Shown here in pieces: positions 34,092 to 41,534 of a DNA stretch of 42,585 nucleotides. The stretch lies in the NCBI GenBank assembly GCA_003152485.1, contig PMAE01000020.1, forward strand, positions 26,695-69,279, in the 5' to 3' direction. The first letter of the stretch is position 1; every line of letters begins with the position of its first letter. Origin of the DNA: Gemmatimonadota bacterium. GTDB taxonomy: Bacteria > Gemmatimonadota > Gemmatimonadetes > Gemmatimonadales > Gemmatimonadaceae. The translations under genes and the position numbers were made by a program. The notes beneath the pieces are model-generated. The model was not told the origin of the DNA. It did not search any database and saw only the letters and a program-made list of their open reading frames with translations.

Positions 34092-36383
34092 GTGGCCGAA
34101 GCTCGCGATGGGTCGTCTCTGACCCACATGCACGTGTCTCCCACCACCCCGGACGCGGAGCCGTCCCGCGACACGCGAGGTGAAGCGCAACGCGCGTCCG
34201 GCGATGCCAGTCGGGACGACCGCCGAGACAACGAGGGACGTGGGCGCGGGGCCCTACCGGATACGCGGCGTGTCCCAGTCTCACGCGCGGGGCTCCTGAC
34301 CGCGGGCGTCGTGGCGGCGCTCGGATTCCTGCCGTTGGTCAACTGGGTTCCCGGCGGATACAAACTCCCCGGTTATTGGAGTGTGGTCGCGCAGTGGCTA
34401 TCGGGGACCGCGATCGCCGTGGGCGGCGGAATCGTGTTGACGATTCTGTCGCGGCGCATGGTGTGGCTCTGGCGCGACCGCGACGCCGAGCGGATCGGGG
34501 CCTGGATGGACACTAAACCGACTACGGTTGTCGCGGGTGCGGCGTTGTGTGCCGGAGGTCTGTACGCGGCCATCGCGCGATGGATCTTCCACGGGCGGCC
34601 GCTCCTGATCGACGAGATCGCGCAGGTCCGGCAAGCGCAGATCTTTGCGGGCGGACATCTGTGGCTTCGGACGTCGCTCTATCCGGAATTCTTCAGCTCC
34701 CTGCACATGGTGGACGGCGCGGGGAAGGTGTACTCGCAGTTCCCGCCCGGTGGTCCGGCGCTGCTCGCCCTCGGTGCGCTGGCGGGTGCGACGTGGATCG
34801 TAGGACCTCTCTGCGGGCTCGTCTCGGTGTTCGCGTTCGCATCGTTCGCGCGCGTCGCGGAGCCCAACCCTCGCATCGCGGTGACTGCGGCGGCGCTGTT
34901 CGCGTTGGCGCCGTTCACGATGTTCATGGCGGGTTCGCATATGAATCACGTCACCGCGCTCACCTGCATCTTGATCGGTGCGGCGGCACTCGTCCACGCG
35001 ACCGCGGACCCGGCGCCGGGCGGCCAGGACGCTGCGTCGAGACCGGTGAGCGACCGCGGCGGGCGGCGGCGATGGCTCGCGTTCGTAAGTGGGCTCGGGT
35101 TCGGCGCCGCGGCGACGATCCGTCCGGTCGATGCGCTGGCGTTCGCCGCGCCGGCGGCACTCTGGTACCTGGCACGGGCTGTCCGCGAGCCTCGTCGATG
35201 GGGAGAGGCGGCCGCGGCGCTCGTCGGCGTTGCGCTGCCGATGAGCGCGATGTTCTACGTCAACGCGCACACGACCGGCGCGCCGTTGCTGTTCGGCTAT
35301 CAAGTCCTGTGGGGGAAGAACCACGATCTCGGCTTTCATCCTTCGCCCTGGGGTGAGCGCCATACACCGGGTCGCGGGCTCGAGCTGATCAACCTGTATT
35401 TCCTACGGTTGCAGGACTACCTCTTCGAAACACCGATTCCGGCGCTACTCCCGGCGATCGGCGCGTTGGCGATGGCGCCGCGGTTGCGCGTCGCGGACCG
35501 GTATCTCCTCGTGAGTTGCGGCCTGCTCGTCGCACTGTACTTCGCGTATTGGGCGGAGGGGGATTTCCTCGGCCCGCGGTTCATGTACGCGCTCGGTCCG
35601 GCGCTTGCGCTGTGGACGGTCCGATTGCCGGTGCTGCTGCGCGACCGCCTTCGGTCCTCGCTGCCCTCGACGGCAGCGGCGTTTGCCTTTCGGGTCGCGG
35701 TGTTCGCGCTCGCTATCAGCGCGGTCGTCGCGGTGGCCGTGGACATTCCGCTGCGCGCGCACGCATACCGCAATACCGCCGCAACCGAGCGCTGGGCGAC
35801 CCCCGACGTCGCGGCGCAAGCCGGCGTCCACGACGCTCTTGTGTTCGTGCGCGAGGGATGGGAGGAACAGCTCGTGGCGAGACTCTGGGCCCTCGGCGTG
35901 TCGCACCCGCACGTCGAGACGTTGTATCGCGCGGTGGATGTGTGCCGGCTCGATTCGGCGACGACGGCACTCGAAGTGGCCGCCCGTGGTCGGGCGGGCG
36001 ATGCCGTGATCGCGGATCCGTTCCCCCAGCTCCAGCCCTTGGTTGCCGACTCTGCGCGCGTCGAGGCACAGACCGTAGGGCCCAGCGCGAAGCTGCACGT
36101 GCAGGCGGGCTACGGCTACTCGCCCCACTGTCTCCGACGGGCCACGGAGACGGCAGCGGGGATTACACCTTTGGCGCCGCTGCTTGCGGTGGGTGGTCCA
36201 TCGGACCGGAACATTTACGCGCGCGATCTGCATGCGCGCGATTCGCTCCTCCTCGCCGCGTATCCCAATCGGCCGATCTATCTTCTGCGGCCGACCACCG
36301 CGGCCGCGAGCGAATTGCCAGCGTTTTTTCCGGTGTCGCGGGATTCGCTCGAGCGTGCGTGGCGCGTCGAGGCACGGGAGTAG
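34092..36383 (+). CDS. Large membrane protein, probable GT-C fold glycosyltransferase
   Basis: 763 residues if read from the GTG at 34092; an ATG at 34128 is equally possible because no ribosome site supports either. A charged N-terminal arm of about 60 residues is followed by roughly ten membrane helices to residue 550, then a soluble C-terminal part of 200 residues. The first outer loop has DEIAQVRQAQIFAGGHLW, like the Asp-Glu motif of GT-C (PMT/ArnT-like, GT39/83) enzymes that use lipid-linked sugars. FPPGGPALLALGA and GSHMNHVTALT follow in positions typical of that group. Donor and acceptor are unknown. Confidence 0.75.
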   Translation: MAEARDGSSLTHMHVSPTTPDAEPSRDTRGEAQRASGDASRDDRRDNEGRGRGALPDTRRVPVSRAGLLTAGVVAALGFLPLVNWVPGGYKLPGYWSVVAQWLSGTAIAVGGGIVLTILSRRMVWLWRDRDAERIGAWMDTKPTTVVAGAALCAGGLYAAIARWIFHGRPLLIDEIAQVRQAQIFAGGHLWLRTSLYPEFFSSLHMVDGAGKVYSQFPPGGPALLALGALAGATWIVGPLCGLVSVFAFASFARVAEPNPRIAVTAAALFALAPFTMFMAGSHMNHVTALTCILIGAAALVHATADPAPGGQDAASRPVSDRGGRRRWLAFVSGLGFGAAATIRPVDALAFAAPAALWYLARAVREPRRWGEAAAALVGVALPMSAMFYVNAHTTGAPLLFGYQVLWGKNHDLGFHPSPWGERHTPGRGLELINLYFLRLQDYLFETPIPALLPAIGALAMAPRLRVADRYLLVSCGLLVALYFAYWAEGDFLGPRFMYALGPALALWTVRLPVLLRDRLRSSLPSTAAAFAFRVAVFALAISAVVAVAVDIPLRAHAYRNTAATERWATPDVAAQAGVHDALVFVREGWEEQLVARLWALGVSHPHVETLYRAVDVCRLDSATTALEVAARGRAGDAVIADPFPQLQPLVADSARVEAQTVGPSAKLHVQAGYGYSPHCLRRATETAAGITPLAPLLAVGGPSDRNIYARDLHARDSLLLAAYPNRPIYLLRPTTAAASELPAFFPVSRDSLERAWRVEARE

Positions 36384-36394
36384 GGGAACTGCAG

Positions 36395-36431
36395 GGAGTA
36401 GAGAGCAGCGAGTAGCGAGAAGACAGCAGAG
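36395..36431. repeat. Purine-rich AGTAGAGAGCAGCG spacer
   Basis: A short low-complexity stretch built of GAGTAG/AGAGCAG-like units lies after the GT-C-like gene. A similar stretch lies between parA and parB (about 38993-39027). No coding potential. Confidence 0.4.
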
Positions 36432-36451
36432 ACCTGCGGTGGTGTGGGGTG

Positions 36452-36477
36452 CCCGCACGCATCCCCATGTGCGCGGG
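36452..36477. terminator. Bidirectional hairpin between convergent genes
   Basis: CCCGCACGCAT (36452-36462) pairs with ATGTGCGCGGG (36467-36477), 11 positions with one mismatch and one G-U, loop CCCC. It sits between the GT-C-like gene and the convergent methyltransferase. No U-tract. Confidence 0.55.
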
Positions 36478-36487
36478 ACCCTGACCG

Positions 36488-37780
36488 CTAATCGTTGCCC
36501 TTCAGGCGCACGCAGTACAGGTGTTCGCGGACAGAGTCGGACGTGTACCGTCGGGTCGCGCTGGGCCGGTCGGAGCGATAGCGCTGATACGTGCGCGTGA
36601 TGCGGCGGTAGCTGCCGCGGCGGCCGTGCGCGCGGAAGATCCGTGTGATCTCCGCCTCAGGAATAATTCCCTCGCTGTTGTAGCTCATGACGACGTGGTC
36701 GGCATCGGTGTCGGCGAGGAGCTGGTCGAGGGCCGCACCACATCCGGCGCGAGTGGACCATTGGGATTTCTGCGCGCCCGGGAGGAGACCGGTCTTGCCG
36801 CGCAGGACGGGGGGTTCGCCGAACCAGCCGCGGGCGATGAGCTCGGGGATGTGATAGTACGCGCTGTACTGCCGAGTGTTGTATGGCGGATCGAGGTACA
36901 GCAGATCGAAGTGGCCGAGTGTGGGCGCGAGCGCGGACACATCGCCCTGGTGGGCTTCGCATCGCGCGTGGCGGCCGTTGTTGGTCCCGGGGCGCGCGGC
37001 GATCGATGGCGGCCGGAGGCGCAACTCGCGCAGGGCATTGGACTGCCAACTCTTGATATACGCGGCGTAGATGCCGGCGGTATTCGCCACCGAATCCGCG
37101 GCTTCGAGGAGCGCGGCGAGCACGATGTAAAACTCATCATCGCTGATCGCGGCGGTGGCGCGCCATTCGTGGAGCTGGACCCGAATCGCGTCGATGCGGC
37201 GGGCGGCATCGAGCGTGAAATACATGCGAGGCGCCGGCTCGGCAGCATTAGGGGCAAGGGTCGTGGACGCCGCGGTCGATCGAACGCGTCGAGCGTGGAG
37301 TGCCGTAATCACAGATGCGGGGCGCGACGGAACCGGTGTCCCGGGCGCGTGTGGCATCGCGAAATGGTGTGAGATGAATGCAGTGAGTGGATCGAGGTAG
37401 TGGTCGAGGTAGACGAGCAGTTCGTCCAGCGGTCGTGCGCCGGCGGCGGCCGCGCGCGCGGCATCGGATCGCTCGGCGGCGCGTCGATCGACGAGTGCAG
37501 CGAAGTCTGGTCGGACCCGTGCGGCGTGCAGGCCCGCGTCATCGCGTAGTGCGGTGAACTGCGGATAGGTCTCGGCCACCACGTAAGCGCGCTGGAAGAC
37601 GTAACTGAAGGTCATGAGGTCGCATCCCACGACCGTGGCGCCGCGCGACTTGAGAAATGTGCCGACGGCGGCGGTCCCGGCGAAGGCGTCGAGCGCACGC
37701 GTCGGCTGGGGAAGGTCGAGCCGGTCGAGTGCGCCGGCGATGAACGGGAGGAGCTTGGTCTTGTTGCCGATATAGCGCAT
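36488..37780 (-). CDS. D12-class DNA adenine N6-methyltransferase
   Basis: 430 residues. It begins MRYIGNKTKLLPFI, the typical N-terminus of D12 (Dam/DpnM-type) enzymes. The AdoMet-binding motif is DAFAGTAAVGTFLK near residue 31, and the catalytic motif DPPYNTRQY follows FDLLYLD near residue 290. A downstream VVMSYNSEGIIP is also typical of D12 enzymes. A variable target-recognition part lies between the motifs. It methylates adenine in DNA; the site is unknown. There is no restriction enzyme next to it, so it looks like an orphan methylase. It sits between mnmG and parA, where a role in replication or segregation control is possible but unproven. Confidence 0.9.
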   Translation of the reverse strand: MRYIGNKTKLLPFIAGALDRLDLPQPTRALDAFAGTAAVGTFLKSRGATVVGCDLMTFSYVFQRAYVVAETYPQFTALRDDAGLHAARVRPDFAALVDRRAAERSDAARAAAAGARPLDELLVYLDHYLDPLTAFISHHFAMPHAPGTPVPSRPASVITALHARRVRSTAASTTLAPNAAEPAPRMYFTLDAARRIDAIRVQLHEWRATAAISDDEFYIVLAALLEAADSVANTAGIYAAYIKSWQSNALRELRLRPPSIAARPGTNNGRHARCEAHQGDVSALAPTLGHFDLLYLDPPYNTRQYSAYYHIPELIARGWFGEPPVLRGKTGLLPGAQKSQWSTRAGCGAALDQLLADTDADHVVMSYNSEGIIPEAEITRIFRAHGRRGSYRRITRTYQRYRSDRPSATRRYTSDSVREHLYCVRLKGND

Positions 37781-37890
37781 GAAGGGCCGGCGATTGGCGG
37801 CGAGCGGACAGCGTCTAGCGGGAGGCTAATCGTTGAGGGGCTCGCGCGTAACGTGCGAGGGGAGCACCGCGCGGTGGAAACAGATGTTTA

Positions 37891-37906
37891 TGTTCCACGT
37901 GGAACA
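37891..37906. other. parS: parS centromere site (perfect palindrome)
   Basis: TGTTCCACGTGGAACA is a perfect 16-bp palindrome one symmetric change from the canonical parS. It is 100 bp upstream of the parA start. ParB loads here as a CTP-dependent clamp. Confidence 0.92.
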
Positions 37907-37992
37907 TCGGCGAATCGGGAGCTGGGCGAGACATGGATCGCCCGGGTTGGCGACGGAATCCGAGGTGGTCGCCCGGTCCACCGATCTGACGC

Positions 37993-37998
37993 TATATT
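37993..37998 (+). promoter_or_regulatory. -10 element TATATT directly before parA
   Basis: TATATT ends 8 nt before the parA GTG. No ribosome site is present, so a leaderless parA mRNA is likely. Confidence 0.5.
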
Positions 37999-38006
37999 CA
38001 CGCGCC

Positions 38007-38975
38007 GTGCCTCATGTCCTCGCCATCGCCAATCAGAAAGGCGGTGTCGGCAAGACAACGACCGCTGTGAATCTCGCGGCCAGTCTCGCCGTCGCCGAAC
38101 AGCGGACGCTGCTAATCGATGGCGACCCGCAGGGGAACGCCACGAGCGGTATTGGCCTCGCCCGCGACGCGCTGGGTGCGACGGTGTACGACCTATTGAT
38201 CGGTGGCGCAACGGCAGCCGAGGCTCGCCACCGGGCGGTTCAGTTCGAGACGCTGGACGTCATTCCCGCGACGCCGGACCTGGCGGGTGCAGAGATCGAG
38301 TTGATCTCGCGGCATCGCCGGGACCAGGCCATGCGGGACGCGTTAGCGCCGATCGCCTCGGAATACGACTACATCCTGATCGATTGCCCGCCGTCGCTTG
38401 GACTCATCACGATCAACATGTTGGCGGCGGCCGACGCGTTGCTGATCCCGGTCCAGTGCGAGTACTACGCGCTCGAGGGGCTGTCGCAACTGCTCAATAC
38501 CGTGCATCTCGTTCAGCAGAGTGTCAACGAGCTCCTCTCGATCGACGGCGTGCTGCTGACCATGTTCGACGGACGGTTGAACCTGTCGCGCCAGGTCGCG
38601 GCCGACGCCCGCGAGTATTTCGGGCCTAAGGTCTACAACAACGTGATCCCCAGGAATGTACGGCTGGCTGAGGCGCCGAGCTTTGGGAAGCCGATCATCC
38701 TGTACGACGTAACATCAGTCGGGGCACAGGCGTATATGGCGGTCGCCCGGGAGATGCTCGAACGCCATCGGTCGGCGTCCGCAGCCGCCGCGCGACGCGC
38801 GAGCGCCGGTGGACGGGGGGCGTCAGGCGCGCGGGAGCGAGCCGCGCCGGCTGGCGCTCCAGCAGACCGGATGCGAGACGAAGCGCTGCGGCAACGTGGG
38901 GGTGAAGGACCATCAGCGAGTGGCCTCCCGACCGGCGGTGACGACGAATCTGGGGACTTCGTCCCGAGGGTCTAG
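38007..38975 (+). CDS. parA: Chromosome partitioning ATPase ParA
   Basis: 322 residues. The deviant Walker A KGGVGKTTT is at residues 11-19, LLIDGDPQGNATSG follows near 37, Walker B is ILIDCPPSLG, and the signature NVRLAEAPSFGKPI lies near 225. About 60 residues of Ala/Gly/Arg-rich tail are added at the C-terminus. I chose the GTG at 38007 because the frame upstream runs through the parS site and the homologous start is at VLAIANQKGG. ParA binds DNA with ATP and drives segregation of parS-ParB complexes. parB follows after 139 nt. Confidence 0.96.
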   Translation: MPHVLAIANQKGGVGKTTTAVNLAASLAVAEQRTLLIDGDPQGNATSGIGLARDALGATVYDLLIGGATAAEARHRAVQFETLDVIPATPDLAGAEIELISRHRRDQAMRDALAPIASEYDYILIDCPPSLGLITINMLAAADALLIPVQCEYYALEGLSQLLNTVHLVQQSVNELLSIDGVLLTMFDGRLNLSRQVAADAREYFGPKVYNNVIPRNVRLAEAPSFGKPIILYDVTSVGAQAYMAVAREMLERHRSASAAAARRASAGGRGASGARERAAPAGAPADRMRDEALRQRGGEGPSASGLPTGGDDESGDFVPRV

Positions 38976-38999
38976 AGACCTACGGGCCGAAGTCTAGAG
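38970..38999. repeat. Direct repeat GTCTAGAG at the end of parA
   Basis: GTCTAGAG at 38970-38977 is repeated at 38992-38999, 22 bp apart, across the parA stop codon. Meaning unknown; possibly chance. Confidence 0.3.
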
Positions 39000-39077
39000 C
39001 GTAGACAGTCGAGAGTAGCCAGGAGAGGGAAGGGCGAGAGGTGATCGCCACGCGTCGACGGACCGTCTGGAGGAAGA

Positions 39078-39093
39078 TGTTCCACGTGAAACA
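39078..39093. other. parS: parS centromere site (second copy)
   Basis: TGTTCCACGTGAAACA matches the canonical parS core. It lies 21 bp upstream of the parB start, so ParB binding may also control its own expression. Confidence 0.92.
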
Positions 39094-39114
39094 CCCGTAC
39101 CGGACGGTGGCCTA

Positions 39115-40059
39115 ATGCCGTCCGAGACGCCGCGGCGATTGGGGAGGGGGCTCGGGGCGTTACTCGCACCAGGCACTTCCGGCCAATCACGGGGCGGCGG
39201 TCCCGCCACTGAGGGGACCGTTCAACGGATCCCCCTCGGACAGATCCGCCCGAACCCGTTTCAGCCTCGCAAGGAGTTCGCGCCCGAAGAGCTGGCCGAG
39301 CTCGCGAGCAGCCTCAAAGCATCCGGTCTCCTGCAGCCGGTGACGGTCCGTTCGGTCAGGTCCACGGGATCGGACGGAGAGTCCGGCCGCGGCGACGGGG
39401 CGAGGTTCGAGCTGCTCGCCGGCGAGCGGCGCTACCGTGCCGCGCTCGGTCTTGGCTGGGTGGACATCCCGGCCGTAGTGCGTGACGTGGATGACCGCAC
39501 CGCCCTGACACTCGCCCTCGTCGAGAATCTGCAGCGTGCCGATCTCAATCCGATCGAGGAGGCCGACGGCTACGCGAGCCTGATCCGCGACTTCACCCTC
39601 ACACAGCAGCAGGTGGCTGACGCGGTGGGCAAGGAGCGATCGACGGTTGCAAACATGCTGCGGCTCCTCAACCTTCCGAGCGCTGTGCGCACGATGCTCC
39701 GAGACGGCCAACTCTCGCTTGGTCATGCCCGCGCCCTCCTGGCGCTGAACACGGAGCGGGAGATCGTGGCCGCAGCTCACGAGACCGTCGCCCGCGGGCT
39801 TACGGTACGAGACGTCGAAGGGCTCGGACGCCAGCAAAATGGGGTATCAAAGCGCCACAAACGCGCCACTAAAGCGGCACAACGCCTGGATTCCCATGGA
39901 AGGGAAATGGAGGACAGGCTCCGGCGACATCTGCAGACCGATGTCACGCTGGCGGTGACGTCACACCAGCGCGGCCAGATCTCGATCCAGTTTTATTCGA
40001 ACGACGACCTCGAGCGGCTACTCGAACTGATCCTCGGTCCGACTGGAGAGACGCTGTGA
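39115..40059 (+). CDS. parB: Chromosome partitioning protein ParB
   Basis: 314 residues. It starts with the ParA-stimulating RRLGRGLGALL. Next are IRPNPFQPRKEF (box I), GERRYRAA at 103-110 (box II, CTP-binding) and ENLQRADLNPIEEA at 137-150. The helix-turn-helix QQVADAVGKERSTVANMLRLL and a C-terminal dimerisation domain follow. A 14-residue Gly/Ser/Asp loop lies before box II. ParB loads on parS, spreads as a clamp and is moved by ParA. The stop overlaps the start of the next gene. Confidence 0.97.
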   Translation: MPSETPRRLGRGLGALLAPGTSGQSRGGGPATEGTVQRIPLGQIRPNPFQPRKEFAPEELAELASSLKASGLLQPVTVRSVRSTGSDGESGRGDGARFELLAGERRYRAALGLGWVDIPAVVRDVDDRTALTLALVENLQRADLNPIEEADGYASLIRDFTLTQQQVADAVGKERSTVANMLRLLNLPSAVRTMLRDGQLSLGHARALLALNTEREIVAAAHETVARGLTVRDVEGLGRQQNGVSKRHKRATKAAQRLDSHGREMEDRLRRHLQTDVTLAVTSHQRGQISIQFYSNDDLERLLELILGPTGETL

Positions 40060-40883
40060 CCACGGTGGGCCCGGACATGGGTGGCACTAGCGCCCCACCG
40101 ACCGCCGAGGCGCCGGATGCCTCCATGGGATCCGCTCCGGCGCGCAGCACACGGACACCGGCCGCGCCGGACGCACCGGACGCACCGATCGCAGGCGGCT
40201 ACGGCAACATCTACACCCCCCACGCGGGGTCGATGATCATCCAGGTGCAGCGCGAGAGCGGACTCCAGAGCCGCACCATCGTGCTCTCCGCTCGACAGAT
40301 TCGCGTGCTGCGATTCATCATGTCGCGCACCGGGAAGATGCTCGCCGCGGCCGCGGTGGTGATCGCCGTACTCCTGATCGCGGAAGCCGCGCGCGTGCCG
40401 ACGCTGACGTATCGGATCTCTCGCATGGAGCACACGGCACAGCGACTCGACACACTGGAGCGCTCGCTGTCACAACTCCAGAAACGGTACGACCAAGTGC
40501 GCACCATGATGGGCGGCGCCGCCGCCGCTGACGCCGATCATACCGCGACTGGCGTGGTAGGATACGCGCCGGCCCCGAGCGCGCAGACGAGAGTGCCCGC
40601 GAGCGCGCCGGCGAACACATCGGTGAACGCATCCGCGGGCGCGGCTACGAACGCTGCCGCCGGCAACACCGCGACCAACGCCACAGGCGACGCCGCAGCG
40701 CCCGACGTGGCTACCACACCGCCACTGACTACGGGTGACGGGTCGGCCGACTCCGCCGCGGTGGCGGCGCCGGCGGCCCGTTCGAGGAAGGCGAGGCACA
40801 CCCCAGCGGCGCCCGCAGCCGTCGTCGTCCCGCCGCCGCCGGACTCCGGTGCGCCGCCGAGCCCTGAGGCGGAGCCGCAGTGA
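40056..40883 (+). CDS. Membrane-anchored coiled-coil protein coupled to ParB
   Basis: 275 residues starting at a GTG that overlaps the parB stop (GTGA). Order: a Pro/Ala/Asp linker, a conserved-looking soluble stretch (GSMIIQVQRESGLQSRTIVLS), one helix (MLAAAAVVIAVLLIAEAA), a coiled coil (ISRMEHTAQRLDTLERSLSQLQKRYDQVRTMM), then about 110 Ala/Pro/Thr residues. The middle part resembles the N-terminal region of M23 envelope peptidases, but no peptidase domain follows. Coupling to parB suggests an envelope anchor or placement factor for the partition machinery. That is inference; no family name fits. Confidence 0.7.
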   Translation: MTTVGPDMGGTSAPPTAEAPDASMGSAPARSTRTPAAPDAPDAPIAGGYGNIYTPHAGSMIIQVQRESGLQSRTIVLSARQIRVLRFIMSRTGKMLAAAAVVIAVLLIAEAARVPTLTYRISRMEHTAQRLDTLERSLSQLQKRYDQVRTMMGGAAAADADHTATGVVGYAPAPSAQTRVPASAPANTSVNASAGAATNAAAGNTATNATGDAAAPDVATTPPLTTGDGSADSAAVAAPAARSRKARHTPAAPAAVVVPPPPDSGAPPSPEAEPQ

Positions 40884-41071
40884 TTGGTGGTGGGCAGTGG
40901 GCGGCCAGCGAGTAGATTTGCCCGTGCCCTCCCGGGCGGACTGATCGTCACACGAACGTCCGAGTAGAGGATCTGCGGCGTGCACCTGCGGCGTACGCCG
41001 CATCGAGAATCGCGTCGCCCGCCCACACGGCGTCGCCATCGCTTCCAGACTCACCTTTCACGATCGCACCC
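40884..41071. other. Intergenic region before bactofilin
   Basis: 188 nt with no credible gene on either strand and no clear promoter or ribosome site. Confidence 0.4.
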
Positions 41072-41515
41072 ATGGCCATGTTCACGAAAGACACAGTCGA
41101 CAAGCCAGATCTGAAGACCAACGCACCAGCGGAAGCTGCACTCTCGATAATCGCATTCGGGATGAAGGTGCACGGGGACATCGACACGAACGGCGTGATC
41201 AAGATCGAAGGGAGCGTCGAAGGCACGATTCGTGGTGCGCGGCAAGTGCTGGTGGGTCGCCAGGGCGAGATCAAGGGCGACGTCAACGCACGCGAAGTGG
41301 TCGTCGGCGGCCGGATCGAAGGCACCATCACCGCGTCCGAGCGCGTCGAGATCCAGGGTACCTCAGGGGTCAGCGGCGACATTTACACGAAGTCGATCGT
41401 GGTCCTCGAGGGCGGACGCATCAATGGCGCGGTACGTATGGATGAGGCAGGCCGCGCGATCGGGACGGCGCCGCGGACGGAACCGAAGCCGATGCCGGTC
41501 GCGGTGGTGAGGTAG
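41072..41515 (+). CDS. Bactofilin (cytoskeletal beta-helix protein)
   Basis: 147 residues. A flexible arm of about 22 residues is followed by the DUF583 beta-helix: repeating six-residue rungs such as GDIDTNGVIKIEGSVEGTIRG and GDVNAREVVVGGRIEGTI, ending in a Pro/Arg tail. Bactofilins polymerise without nucleotide and, in several bacteria, hold ParA/ParB-parS complexes near the pole or help cell-wall growth. The location just after parAB supports such a role here. An internal ATG (41078) is an alternative start. Confidence 0.95.
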   Translation: MAMFTKDTVDKPDLKTNAPAEAALSIIAFGMKVHGDIDTNGVIKIEGSVEGTIRGARQVLVGRQGEIKGDVNAREVVVGGRIEGTITASERVEIQGTSGVSGDIYTKSIVVLEGGRINGAVRMDEAGRAIGTAPRTEPKPMPVAVVR

Positions 41516-41534
41516 CGGCCGACCGCCAATCCCC

